DNA from: ZC4RG29 sp032907565 | GTDB lineage: Bacteria > Bacteroidota > Bacteroidia > Cytophagales > Cyclobacteriaceae | DNA length: 64,000 nucleotides | Direction: 5' to 3' | NCBI GenBank assembly: GCA_032907565.1 | Contig: JAJJPK010000061.1 | Location: forward strand, 1 to 64,000 | Part shown: positions 33,939 to 42,564 of the stretch, one piece after another | Position numbering within the stretch: the first letter of the stretch is position 1 | Layout of the letters: every line of letters starts with the position of its first letter | Translations under genes and position numbers: made by a program | The notes under the pieces: model-generated | Told to the model about the DNA's origin: nothing | What the model saw: the letters and a program-made list of their open reading frames with translations, nothing else | Databases searched by the model: none

Positions 33939-34544
33939 ATGGCAAGGTATACAGGGCCCAAGGTCAGGATTTCGAGGCGGTTTAACGAGCCCATTATGGG
34001 CGAGAACAAAGCGCTCCAGAAGAAAAACTATGCGCCTGGGCAACACGGTCGAGGCAAGAAACGCAAGCAGTCCGAATACGCCATACAGCTGGCAGAAAAG
34101 CAAAAGGCCAAGTACATCTACGGCTTGCTCGAGCGGCAGTTTGCCAAGTTGTTCGTCAACGCCACGAGGAAGAAGGGCGTTACCGGCGAGATATTGCTCC
34201 AGATGCTGGAGTCGCGGCTGGATAACCTCGTGTACCGATTCGGAATTGCACCTACTCGCAGGGCTGCGCGTCAGCTCGTGCTGCACAAGCACATTACCGT
34301 CAACGGCCAGGTGGTCAACATCCCGTCTTTCGCGGTTCGGCCGGGCGAGATCGTTGGCGTGCGCGAACGCTCAAAATCGCTTGAGGTAATCGCCAACAGC
34401 CTTTCCCTCCAGGGTGCCAGGAGATACAATTGGTTGGAATGGGACAACCATGAAATGGCCGGAAAGATGATAAGCCTGCCGCTGCGTCAGGATATACCGG
34501 AGAACATCAATGAGCAGCTGATCGTTGAATTGTACTCGAAGTAA
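33939..34544 (+). CDS. rpsD: 30S ribosomal protein S4 (Cys-free)
   Basis: A 201-residue S4, a primary 16S rRNA binder that also nucleates assembly. MARYTGPKVRISRRF, YAPGQHGRGKKRKQSEYAIQLAEKQKAK and the S4 RNA-binding domain (LDNLVYRFGIAPTRRAARQLVLHKHITVNGQVV) are seen. It contains no Cys, so it is the zinc-free form. Confidence 0.99.
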   Translation: MARYTGPKVRISRRFNEPIMGENKALQKKNYAPGQHGRGKKRKQSEYAIQLAEKQKAKYIYGLLERQFAKLFVNATRKKGVTGEILLQMLESRLDNLVYRFGIAPTRRAARQLVLHKHITVNGQVVNIPSFAVRPGEIVGVRERSKSLEVIANSLSLQGARRYNWLEWDNHEMAGKMISLPLRQDIPENINEQLIVELYSK

Positions 34545-34567
34545 TTAGTAATAGATAAAATTCAATT

Positions 34568-35557
34568 ATGTCAATATTAGCATTTCAAATGCCGGAAAAG
34601 GTCGTGATGGAGAAAGCCGACGATTTTCACGGCCTTTTCACTTTCAAACCCCTGGAGAAGGGCTACGGGGTTACGATCGGCAATGCGCTGAGAAGGATTC
34701 TCCTCTCTTCGCTCGAAGGCTATGCGATCACCGGCATTAAGATCCCGGGCGTTCTTCATGAATTCTCGACGATCGAAGGTGTGGTCGAAGACGTTGCTGA
34801 AATCATCCTGAACCTGAAGATGGTTCGGTTCAAGAAGATTTCCGAAAGCTTCGACAACAAGATCACTGTTACCATAAAGAAGCAAAAGCAATTTGTCGCG
34901 GGCGATATCGCGCGGTTCACGTCGGCGTTCGAGATCCTCAACCCGGATCACGTAATCTGCAACCTCGACGAGTCGGCAAACTTTGAAATCGAACTCACCG
35001 TCGACAAGGGACGCGGATACCTTCCAGCAGAAGAAAATAAGCCCAGCGAACAGGTCTTTGGATTCATTCCTATCGACGCCATCTTCACTCCGATAAAGAA
35101 CGTGAAGTTTAGCGTTGAGAACACCCGGGTGGAGCAGAAGACGGACTATGAGAAGCTGTTGATCGATATCGAAACCGACGGCTCTATCCATCCCGAGAAG
35201 GCCCTCGAAGGCGCTGCGCACATTCTGATCCAGCACTTCCGCCTCTTCTCCGACAAGTCGATCGAACTCGAAACCGGAAAGGATGCCGAAATCGAGCAGG
35301 TGGACGAAGAAATGCTGCACATGCGCAAGCTGCTCAAGACCCCGCTGCACGACCTCGACCTTTCTGTTCGGGCGTACAACTGCCTCAAGGCAGCTGACGT
35401 CAAGACGCTGGGCGACCTGGTGCAACTGGAAATATCCGACATGATGAAGTTCAGGAACTTTGGTAAGAAGTCGCTCGCCGAGCTTGAACAACTCGTAGCG
35501 GAAAAGAACCTGACCTTTGGAATGGACCTCTCCAAGTACAAACTGGAAGAAGACTAA
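34568..35557 (+). CDS. rpoA: RNA polymerase subunit alpha
   Basis: A 329-residue alpha subunit. The N-terminal dimerisation domain contains YGVTIGNALRRILLSSLEG near residue 33, and the C-terminal domain, after an acidic linker, contains LSVRAYNCLKAADVKTLGDLVQLEISDMMKFRNFGKKSLAEL near residue 264. The latter contacts UP elements and activators. It lies between rpsD and rplQ as usual. Confidence 0.99.
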   Translation: MSILAFQMPEKVVMEKADDFHGLFTFKPLEKGYGVTIGNALRRILLSSLEGYAITGIKIPGVLHEFSTIEGVVEDVAEIILNLKMVRFKKISESFDNKITVTIKKQKQFVAGDIARFTSAFEILNPDHVICNLDESANFEIELTVDKGRGYLPAEENKPSEQVFGFIPIDAIFTPIKNVKFSVENTRVEQKTDYEKLLIDIETDGSIHPEKALEGAAHILIQHFRLFSDKSIELETGKDAEIEQVDEEMLHMRKLLKTPLHDLDLSVRAYNCLKAADVKTLGDLVQLEISDMMKFRNFGKKSLAELEQLVAEKNLTFGMDLSKYKLEED

Positions 35558-35560
35558 GAG

Positions 35561-36139
35561 ATGAGACACGGCAACAAGGTAAATCACTTGGGCAGGACTG
35601 CCAGCCACCGGAAAGCAATGCTTTCCAACATGGCGTCTTCCCTTATCATGAATAAGCGCCTTACTACGACGGTAGCTAAGGCGAAGGCGCTTCGCCGTTA
35701 TGTCGAGCCGATCATCACACGGGCAAAGAACGATACCCAGCATTCGCGCAGGATGGTCTTTTCCTACCTACAGGATAAGGAATCGGTGAAGACGCTCTTC
35801 GGCGAGGTAGCGTCAAAAGTCGGCGAACGCCCGGGTGGATACACACGCATCATCAAGCTTGGCCAGGCCCGTCTTGGCGACAGCGCGGAAATGTGTCTCA
35901 TCGAGCTGGTCGACTTTAACGAGCTTTACACCAAGGAAGGTACTACCAAGAAAGCGAAAACAAGGCGCAGCCGCAGAGGGGGCAAAAAAGCTACAGCCGC
36001 TGCCGCTGAGGAAACGGTAGCAGAGTCCACCGAAGCAACGGAAGCCGAGGAGGCCGCAGAAGAAAAACCTGCAAAAAAGCCTGCGCGAAAGACCGCTGCA
36101 AAAAAGACTGCGACCCGCAAAAAGAAAAAAGAAGAGTGA
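35561..36139 (+). CDS. rplQ: 50S ribosomal protein L17 with long basic/acidic tail
   Basis: A 192-residue L17. The core (MRHGNKVNHLGRTASHRKAMLSNMASSLI to about residue 125) is standard. About 65 further residues form a low-complexity tail rich in Lys, Ala, Glu and Thr with KPAKKPARKTAAKK-type repeats, probably disordered and RNA- or protein-binding. It starts 3 nt after rpoA and is followed by a strong terminator. Confidence 0.98.
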   Translation: MRHGNKVNHLGRTASHRKAMLSNMASSLIMNKRLTTTVAKAKALRRYVEPIITRAKNDTQHSRRMVFSYLQDKESVKTLFGEVASKVGERPGGYTRIIKLGQARLGDSAEMCLIELVDFNELYTKEGTTKKAKTRRSRRGGKKATAAAAEETVAESTEATEAEEAAEEKPAKKPARKTAAKKTATRKKKKEE

Positions 36140-36158
36140 CAGGTTCCACCTTACATGT

Positions 36159-36193
36159 AAAGGGATTGACGGCTTTCCGGCAATCCCTTTTTT
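36159..36193 (+). terminator. intrinsic terminator after rplQ
   Basis: AAAGGGATTG (36159-36168) pairs with CAATCCCTTT (36181-36190), with a CGG/CCG inner pairing possible, and runs into T's to 36193. It lies 20 nt past the rplQ stop and ends the ribosomal transcript. Confidence 0.85.
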
Positions 36194-36365
36194 GTTGCCT
36201 CCTGGAATTCGAATATCACGTCTTCATGAGAGCATCAGGTGTGGCTCCCGGAACAACCGGCTTCCGGAAACGGGCCACAATGGGCCAACTCCAACTCATC
36301 GTATACAATGGGTTTGAGTGCCCGATTTATGCCGGATCGAACTTTTTTAATGCATAATCAGGGTT

Positions 36366-36373
36366 TATTTTTG
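36366..36373 (+). promoter_or_regulatory. TAnnTTTG box just upstream of carA
   Basis: TATTTTTG ends 8 nt before the carA ATG (36382), so the mRNA would have almost no leader. No clear TTG box is seen about 19 nt upstream. Confidence 0.4.
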
Positions 36374-36381
36374 TAGCCGAA

Positions 36382-37427
36382 ATGCGGAAAAAAGCTTACC
36401 TCCTTCTTCAGGACGGCCTGCTTGTGGAGGGCACGGCCATCGGACACATCGGTACTACAGGCGGCGAAATTTGCTTCTTTTTTTCCTTCCTACTACGGTC
36501 AACTACGGAACGACCGAGGACGAGCAGGAATCGCTGAATCCTAAGATCGCCGGCCTCGTGGTAAATGACTTTTCAAGGGAATTCAGCAGGCCCTCAGCGC
36601 GCGAAAGCCTTCAGCAATACCTGGAGAAATTCCGTATCGTCGGCATCGCGGATGTTGATACCCGTATGCTCGTTCGCTACATCCGGAGCAAGGGGGCCAT
36701 GAACGCTCTTATATCATCTGTGCTGTCGCCCGAAGAAATGGCTGCAGAGCTGGCACGCGTACCCTCCATGGAAGGGTTAGAACTGTCGTCCGTCGTGAGC
36801 ACACAGGAGCCTTACGTCGTAGGTGACGAAGACGCTCCTATCCGCGTTGCGGCGCTCGATCTGGGAATAAAACGGAGTATCCTGACCAACCTCGTGAAAC
36901 GCGGCTGCAGGGTAAAAGTCTTTCCGGCGCGCACGCCCTTCAGCGAAATGGAGGCGTGGGAACCGCACGGCTACTTCATTTCCAACGGCCCGGGTGACCC
37001 CGCCGCTATGGATTATGCCGTCGACACATTGCGCGAAATACTTGACGTCGACCGGCCAACGTTCGGTATCTGCCTGGGGCATCAACTCCTGGCGAAGGCC
37101 AGCGGCCTGGGAACTTACAAGATGCACCACGGTCACCGGGGACTAAACCACCCCGTGAAAAACCTGCTCACGGGCAAAGGAGAAATGACATCCCAAAACC
37201 ACGGGTTCTCCGTTGTGGAAAGCGACATTGGAAAGAATGAGAACATTGAGGTAACACACCTCCACCTGAACGACAATACCATCATGGGAATACGGCGGAA
37301 GGACAAGAAAGCGTTCTCCGTCCAATACCACCCCGAAGCGTCGCCCGGACCGCATGATTCGAATTACCTCTTCGATCACTTTGTCGCCCTCATCCGGGAA
37401 AATCAAATGCAAACCATCTCCAAGTAA
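36382..37427 (+). pseudogene. carA: carbamoyl-phosphate synthase small subunit, interrupted near the N-terminus
   Basis: The frame from the ATG at 36382 gives a normal CarA start (MRKKAYLLLQDGLLVEGTAI to GGEICF) and then meets a stop at 36535. PSYYGQ, normally 14 residues after GEICF, is encoded at 36485-36502 in a second frame, and NYGTTEDEQES starts at 36501 in a third frame that stays open to the stop at 37427. The family's NTGMTGYQE-type block and the IxxNxxHIG-type block are missing, about 64 nt by the usual spacing. The glutaminase part is intact, with Cys in FGICLGHQLL and His-Glu in YHPEASPGP. Either the gene is inactive, or the sequence has an assembly error here. A TTG at 36471 could start a truncated product. 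The partner carB is not in the window. Confidence 0.85.
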
Positions 37428-37449
37428 ACTTTATCAACCTTAGCCGAAT

Positions 37450-38727
37450 ATGAGTCTCATAGAAAGTGTACACGCACGCCAGATCCTGGATAGTCGCGGC
37501 AATCCCACCATTGAAGTCGATGTCATCACGGAAAGCGGCGCGCTCGGTCGCGCTGCCGTGCCATCAGGTGCATCCACAGGAACACATGAGGCGGTGGAAC
37601 TTCGCGACGGCGACAAGAAGCGATATATGGGCAAGGGCGTCCTGAAAGCGGTAAACAACGTGAACACCAAGATCGCCCCGGAGATAACAGGCTTAAGCGT
37701 TTTTGAGCAGACGCTCCTCGATAAAATCATGCGTGAACTTGATGGCACGCCCAATAAAGGCAAGCTTGGCGCCAACGCGATTCTTGGCACTTCGCTGGCC
37801 ATTGCCCGCGCCGCTGCAGCCGAAGCAGGCATGCCCCTGTATCGCTATGTCGGTGGTGTCGGCGCCGTCACGCTCCCCGTTCCGATGATGAACATTCTCA
37901 ACGGCGGAAGTCATGCCGACAATGCGATCGACTTTCAGGAATTCATGGTCATGCCCGTAGGTGCGGATACCTTCTCGGAAGCCCTGCGTATGGGGGTCGA
38001 AGTGTTTCATACGTTGAAAAAAGTACTGCACGACAAAGGTTTGTCGACCAACGTCGGTGATGAAGGTGGTTTTGCACCGAACCTGTCATCGAACGAGGAG
38101 GCAATCGAAGTGGTACTGAAAGCAATTGAAAAGGCCGGCTACAAACCCGGTGAAGATATTTTTATTGCGCTGGATCCCGCAGCATCGGAATTCTATGATC
38201 CGAAAGCAAAGGTGTATCACTTTAAGAAATCGTCCGGAAAGAAGTTGAAGCCAGCCCAAATGGTGGAGTACTGGACGAACTGGGCGAAGAAATATCCCAT
38301 CATATCCCTGGAGGATGGTATGGCGGAAGACGACTGGACGGGGTGGAAAGGGCTTACAGAAAGTATAGGCGACAAAGTCCAGCTCGTCGGTGATGATTTG
38401 TTCGTGACCAACGTGGAACGCCTGCAGAAAGGTATTGATGCAGGAGTAGGCAATGCCATCCTGATCAAGGTAAATCAGATCGGATCGCTGACGGAAACTA
38501 TCGACGCGGTGAACCTTGCCAAGCGAAACTCGTACAAGAGTGTGATGTCGCATCGTTCGGGTGAAACCGAAGACAGCACAATCGCTGACCTCGCCGTGGC
38601 ACTTAACACCGGCCAGATCAAAACAGGCTCGGCGTCGCGTTCGGACCGGATGGCCAAGTACAACCAGTTGCTTCGTATCGAGGAAGAATTGGGCGAAACG
38701 GCCTATTTCCCGGGGAAAAAGATGTAG
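37450..38727 (+). CDS. eno: enolase
   Basis: A 425-residue enolase that interconverts 2-phosphoglycerate and phosphoenolpyruvate. The motifs PSGASTGTHEAVELRDGD near residue 37, NILNGGSHADNAIDFQEFMVMP near 155, the metal ligands in ISLEDGMAEDDW and VGDDLFVTN, and the signature SHRSGETEDSTIADLAVAL near 366 are all present. It starts 22 nt after the carA stop. Confidence 0.99.
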   Translation: MSLIESVHARQILDSRGNPTIEVDVITESGALGRAAVPSGASTGTHEAVELRDGDKKRYMGKGVLKAVNNVNTKIAPEITGLSVFEQTLLDKIMRELDGTPNKGKLGANAILGTSLAIARAAAAEAGMPLYRYVGGVGAVTLPVPMMNILNGGSHADNAIDFQEFMVMPVGADTFSEALRMGVEVFHTLKKVLHDKGLSTNVGDEGGFAPNLSSNEEAIEVVLKAIEKAGYKPGEDIFIALDPAASEFYDPKAKVYHFKKSSGKKLKPAQMVEYWTNWAKKYPIISLEDGMAEDDWTGWKGLTESIGDKVQLVGDDLFVTNVERLQKGIDAGVGNAILIKVNQIGSLTETIDAVNLAKRNSYKSVMSHRSGETEDSTIADLAVALNTGQIKTGSASRSDRMAKYNQLLRIEEELGETAYFPGKKM

Positions 38728-38781
38728 ATCTGCCTGATGGGGATACCTTTTATTTACTATCTTCGTTTAGCTTTTTAGACT

Positions 38782-39072
38782 ATGTTAGGCAGACTACCGA
38801 ATATTTTTAGGAATTTCTACTTTCTGACCGGAATGGCATTCCTTGTGTGGATTACCTTCCTGGATTCCAACAATCTGATCGCACGTTTTTCACTCACGTC
38901 CAAACTCAACGGCCTCGAACGGGAGAAAGAGTTCTACGAACGAAAGATCGAAGAGGTAGCCAAAGACCAACAGGAGTTGTTCGGCACAGAAGAAACACTA
39001 GAGAAGTACGCGCGCGAAAAGTACCTGATGAAGCGTGAGTCAGAAGATGTCTTTGTGATTGTTGAAGAATAA
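38782..39072 (+). CDS. FtsB/DivIC-family septum formation initiator
   Basis: A 96-residue single-pass protein with a short cytosolic tail, a helix near residues 12-28 (FYFLTGMAFLVWITFLD), and a periplasmic coiled coil (LNGLEREKEFYERKIEEVAKDQQELF) ending in the conserved EKYAREKYLMKRESEDVFVI. Such proteins act with FtsL/FtsQ at the divisome. Presence directly after eno is also common in other bacteria. An imperfect promoter box (TATCTTCG, 38758-38765) precedes it. Confidence 0.92.
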   Translation: MLGRLPNIFRNFYFLTGMAFLVWITFLDSNNLIARFSLTSKLNGLEREKEFYERKIEEVAKDQQELFGTEETLEKYAREKYLMKRESEDVFVIVEE

Positions 39073-39082
39073 AGAAAAGACC

Positions 39083-39637
39083 ATGAAGAAGATCGTGACG
39101 TTCGCCGTACTGCTTACCGCGATCACTGGCATAGCCTGCGCGCAGGGAGAGGAGAACAGCCTTAAAGGCGTGCCTCCCAATGAACGCATTGTGTTTGGTG
39201 GTGGCATGGGTCTCGGCTTCGGCTCAGACCAGGATTACGTCTTGGTGTCGCCGTCCATCGGTTACATGCTTACTCGCAAATTCATGGCGGGAGTGAACCT
39301 GACCTACCAGTACAACAACTATAAGTTCTTCAGTCCCTCCCTCAAGACACATTCCTATGGAGGAGGGCCGTTCGCCCGTTACATGTTGTTCAAGGGAATT
39401 TTCTTGCATACCGAGTATGAGTATCTCAGCTATGAGTTCTTTAACGAACGCGATGGCTACGAGAGCTTCATGGCCGGGGGTGGGTTCATTCAACCCCTGG
39501 GTAGCAAGGCCGCACTTTATATTATTGCCCTTTACAACTTTCTTTACGAAGACCGGCCACCGGGTGAGTTCACGCCATACGACAGTCCCCTCGTCCTCCG
39601 TGTAGGAGTCAGCCTGGGGCAGTTCGGGCTATTCTAA
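39083..39637 (+). CDS. outer-membrane beta-barrel protein
   Basis: A 184-residue protein with a signal peptide (MKKIVTFAVLLTAITGIACA) and alternating strands forming an eight-strand barrel (GGGMGLGFGSDQDYVLVSPSIGY, FMAGVNLTYQYNNY, PFARYMLF, FLHTEYEYLSYEF, AALYIIALYNFLYE, VLRVGVSLGQFGLF). The final aromatic Phe is typical for BAM recognition. The ATG at 39083 is chosen; the frame opens earlier inside the FtsB-like gene. Function unknown. Confidence 0.88.
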   Translation: MKKIVTFAVLLTAITGIACAQGEENSLKGVPPNERIVFGGGMGLGFGSDQDYVLVSPSIGYMLTRKFMAGVNLTYQYNNYKFFSPSLKTHSYGGGPFARYMLFKGIFLHTEYEYLSYEFFNERDGYESFMAGGGFIQPLGSKAALYIIALYNFLYEDRPPGEFTPYDSPLVLRVGVSLGQFGLF

Positions 39638-39667
39638 ACAAACCCAACAACGCCTGAACTACGTCGC

Positions 39668-39692
39668 GTAGACCACGATCGTGCGCTTCTAC
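39668..39692 (+). repeat. imperfect palindrome, possible repeat copy 3
   Basis: GTAGA...TCTAC ends enclose CACGATCGTG, a perfect 10-bp palindrome; CTACG-TCG-CGTAG lies just before it. The element sits between convergent genes and overlaps the stop codon of the Ldh-family gene. The end sequences resemble the palindromes at 8.85 and 33.88 kb. Confidence 0.35.
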
Positions 39693-40774
39693 ACCAGTCC
39701 GCTGATGTCGAATCGTTTAGCCAGCTCCTTCAAATCTTCGAACACCTTAGGGTTAACCGGTATCCCGTTTTGCTTGCGGTAGACTTCCGATTCTCTTTCA
39801 GGATCGCCCGGTATCATCACCCGATCATGGCCCTCGGCGGGTGTCGATGAACGAAAGCGCCGGATCCAGTTGTCCATGTGTCTCTTGAACGTATCCGCGG
39901 GACGGAACGCATCCACGCGCATGGCTCCGAGGAAATGTCCAATCCCTTCACCCACGGGATCGGCGGGTGGGGAGAGAACCGCAACAAAAGGAGGAACCCA
40001 GGGCCCATAATTCGCACCGCTGAGTACGGCCGAAAAAATGTCAACCACAGCGCCCAGGCAATATCCCTTATGACTGCCGTGATCATAGTCGCTACCCAGC
40101 GGAAGCAACGCACCCCCGCCCTTTAGTTCATGCGGATTCGTTGAGGCACGGCCCATCTTGTCTTGCACCCATCCCAGTGGAGCCGGTCTTCCTTCGCGTT
40201 GCAGGATTTCGAGTTTGCCGTTGGCGGCCGTGGTGGTAGCCATGTCCGCCACAAACGGCGGTTCTTCCCCCGCGGGTATTGCAACTGCAATGGGATTGGT
40301 ACCCAGCAAGCGATCGAGGGAAAACGTAGGGGCTACAAGAGGACTGGCGTTTGTCATCGCCATGCCTATCATGTCTGACTTCAACGCCATCATAGCGTGG
40401 TATCCAGCTATGCCGAAGTGATTCGAGTTTTTCACCGATACCCATCCCGAACCCACCGCAGCGGCTTTCGATATGGCTATTTCCATCGCCCTGGGCGCCA
40501 CGACAAGTCCCAGCCCGCGGTCGCCATCGACCACCGCTGTGCTGGGTGTTTCATGCACAACCCTCACGTTCGGCGTTGGATTGAGTCTTCCGGCTTCCCA
40601 GAGTCGTACATAACCCGATAGTCGGGCTATGCCGTGGGAGTCTATCCCCCGCCGGTCGGCGGAGAGAAGGACCTCGGCAGCCAGAGACGCATCGGTATCG
40701 CTGCAACCAATCTTACTGAATATTTCGTAGGCAAAGTCTTTAAGTTTCCCGGCGGGATACGTTAATTCACTCAT
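39689..40774 (-). CDS. Ldh family (malate/L-sulfolactate-type) oxidoreductase
   Basis: A 361-residue NAD(P)-dependent dehydrogenase of the LDH2/MDH2 family. DRRGIDSHGIARLSGYV near residue 50 contains the conserved RG..SHG, and VKNSNHFGIAGYHAM near 114 and GTNPIAVAIPAG near 160 are family blocks. Substrates may be malate, lactate, ureidoglycolate or similar 2-hydroxy acids. The promoter TATCTTTG ends 5 nt before the ATG, so translation may be near-leaderless. Confidence 0.93.
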   Translation of the reverse strand: MSELTYPAGKLKDFAYEIFSKIGCSDTDASLAAEVLLSADRRGIDSHGIARLSGYVRLWEAGRLNPTPNVRVVHETPSTAVVDGDRGLGLVVAPRAMEIAISKAAAVGSGWVSVKNSNHFGIAGYHAMMALKSDMIGMAMTNASPLVAPTFSLDRLLGTNPIAVAIPAGEEPPFVADMATTTAANGKLEILQREGRPAPLGWVQDKMGRASTNPHELKGGGALLPLGSDYDHGSHKGYCLGAVVDIFSAVLSGANYGPWVPPFVAVLSPPADPVGEGIGHFLGAMRVDAFRPADTFKRHMDNWIRRFRSSTPAEGHDRVMIPGDPERESEVYRKQNGIPVNPKVFEDLKELAKRFDISGLV

Positions 40775-40779
40775 AGCCT

Positions 40780-40809
40780 CAAAGATAACCGCAAATCAGG
40801 GATTTCAAC
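40780..40809 (-). promoter_or_regulatory. promoter for the Ldh-family gene
   Basis: On the minus strand, TTG (40808-40806), then 18 nt, then TATCTTTG (40787-40780), then the ATG at 40774. Spacing and sequence match the ribosomal promoters. The start of transcription would almost coincide with the ATG. Confidence 0.65.
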
Positions 40810-40905
40810 TTTTTGGCCCCAGAGCGCGTCAAATCAAAAAGTTCAGGTGGCCGTTGTGGAATCCAGGGTCGCCATGCATCTGTTTGTTGACATCAAATTT
40901 GAAAA

Positions 40906-42558
40906 ATGAACAACGAAAGAAAACGAGTCATGAGAAGGAAGACGCGATTCCCAGGGCGGGCCAGCTTTGCCCTGGTGGTATTTTTTGCCCTGGCGGCGAG
41001 CAGCGTAACAGGACAGACGGTTACTGAGGTAGACTCAAAGATCAGAGAGGTGACAGTATTCCTCAATCGGGCACAAGTAGTACGTGAAGTAAACGCGCGC
41101 ATCAGCCCGGGTGAAACAAACCTTGTTATCGGGGGGCTCACCGCGGCACTGGATCCGCAGAGTATACAAGTTTCGGGTGCCGGTAACGCTGTGATCCTGG
41201 GGATACAACACAACCAGAACTATTTGGATGAAGCCGATCTTCCTCCGAAGCTGAAGCGACTTCAGGACTCGCTCGACTATTACGTCGCCGAGCTTACAAA
41301 GGTCCAAAATGACAGGGCCATCCTCGAAAAAGAGGAGAAGCTGATGGAAGCAAACCAGAAGATTGGCGGCACACAGCAAAACCTAACCGTTGCTGAACTC
41401 AGAGCAATGGCCGACTTTTTCCGTACCCGAATGTCGGACATCGGCGTGGCAAAGATCGAAGCGGATAAAAAGATCAAGGATATCAATGAGAAGATTTCGA
41501 AACTCAAGCAACAGATTGCAGAGCAACGCGGGCTGCTGTCGCGCAACACAAGTGAAATTGTTATAAGCATTTCGGCAAAAGCCGCCACGCAGGCTAACCT
41601 TGAAGTGAGCTATGTCGTCAATGACGCGGGATGGTATCCGGTATACGATCTGCGGGCGACGGACACAAAATCTCCTGTGATGCTGAATTATAAGGCGAAT
41701 GTGTTTCAGCAAACGGGCGAAGCGTGGGAGAATGTGAAGTTAACGTTGTCGACGGCCAATCCTTCCCTGGGTGGACAAAAACCTGAATTGTATACCTGGT
41801 ATCTGGATTTCCCGCGACCTCTTCCGGTGCAGGAAAAGGCAGTTCGGATGCGTGGAGTAGCAGCCGCGCCCCGAGTTGCGGATTCTGCTGAGATGAGCGA
41901 AGCCCGCTTTGAGTCGGTGGCCAATTACGTAAACACCATTCAGACTACACTTAACACGGAATTCAACATTGCACTTCCCTATACAGTGGCATCGACGCCA
42001 AAGCCTACCGTTGTGGATATTGCCAGCCATGAAGTGCCGGCGACCTATCGCTACGCCACTACGCCAAAGCTTGATCGTGATGCGTTCCTGCTGGCGCGCG
42101 TAACAGGATGGGAAGCGTTCAGTCTCCTGCCCGGAGAGGCAAATGTGTTTTTTGAAGGCACGTTTGTGGGTAAGACGTTTGTTGACCCGGCCAACGTACG
42201 CGACACGCTGGATGTATCTCTTGGGCGTGATAAACGGATTGTGGTCGAACGAGAAAAAGTGAAGGACTTTACGTCACGACGCACGATCGGAGCGAACCGT
42301 CGCGACCGATATACGTGGGAGATCTCCATTCGCAATACCCGGAATGAAGCTGTGACTGTCATGGTCGAAGATCACGTGCCCGTGTCGCAGAACAGTCAGA
42401 TTGAAGTCACCGTTGACGAAACTGGCGGTGCCAGGTACACGGCGGAAAACGGAAAGCTGGTATGGGAGCTGTCCTTAAACCCGAATGAGACAAAGAAGGT
42501 ACGATACAGCTTTGAGGTAAAGTATCCGAAGGATCGCGTGATACCCGGGTTAGAATGA
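40906..42558 (+). CDS. MuiA family protein (DUF4140/DUF4139)
   Basis: A 550-residue exported protein. The signal peptide covers about residues 18-37 (SFALVVFFALAASSVTG). The DUF4140 part begins at VTEVDSKIREVTVFLNRAQVVREV, with a long coiled coil near residues 105-210. DUF4139 runs from VSYVVNDAGWYPVYDLRA near 225 to the C-terminal LNPNETKKVRYSFEVKYPKDRVIPGL. The family is named for a mucoidy inhibitor and has no known mechanism. The start may alternatively be the ATG at 40930. Convergent with the Ppx/GppA gene. Confidence 0.92.
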   Translation: MNNERKRVMRRKTRFPGRASFALVVFFALAASSVTGQTVTEVDSKIREVTVFLNRAQVVREVNARISPGETNLVIGGLTAALDPQSIQVSGAGNAVILGIQHNQNYLDEADLPPKLKRLQDSLDYYVAELTKVQNDRAILEKEEKLMEANQKIGGTQQNLTVAELRAMADFFRTRMSDIGVAKIEADKKIKDINEKISKLKQQIAEQRGLLSRNTSEIVISISAKAATQANLEVSYVVNDAGWYPVYDLRATDTKSPVMLNYKANVFQQTGEAWENVKLTLSTANPSLGGQKPELYTWYLDFPRPLPVQEKAVRMRGVAAAPRVADSAEMSEARFESVANYVNTIQTTLNTEFNIALPYTVASTPKPTVVDIASHEVPATYRYATTPKLDRDAFLLARVTGWEAFSLLPGEANVFFEGTFVGKTFVDPANVRDTLDVSLGRDKRIVVEREKVKDFTSRRTIGANRRDRYTWEISIRNTRNEAVTVMVEDHVPVSQNSQIEVTVDETGGARYTAENGKLVWELSLNPNETKKVRYSFEVKYPKDRVIPGLE

Positions 42559-42564
42559 GGGCCG

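Noticed and set aside
34577..35743. 388-codon minus-strand open frame over rpoA
   Set aside because: Antisense shadow of rpoA and the start of rplQ; no family features.
36136..36357. 73-codon frame between rplQ and carA
   Set aside because: It includes the terminator hairpin and has no recognisable pattern.
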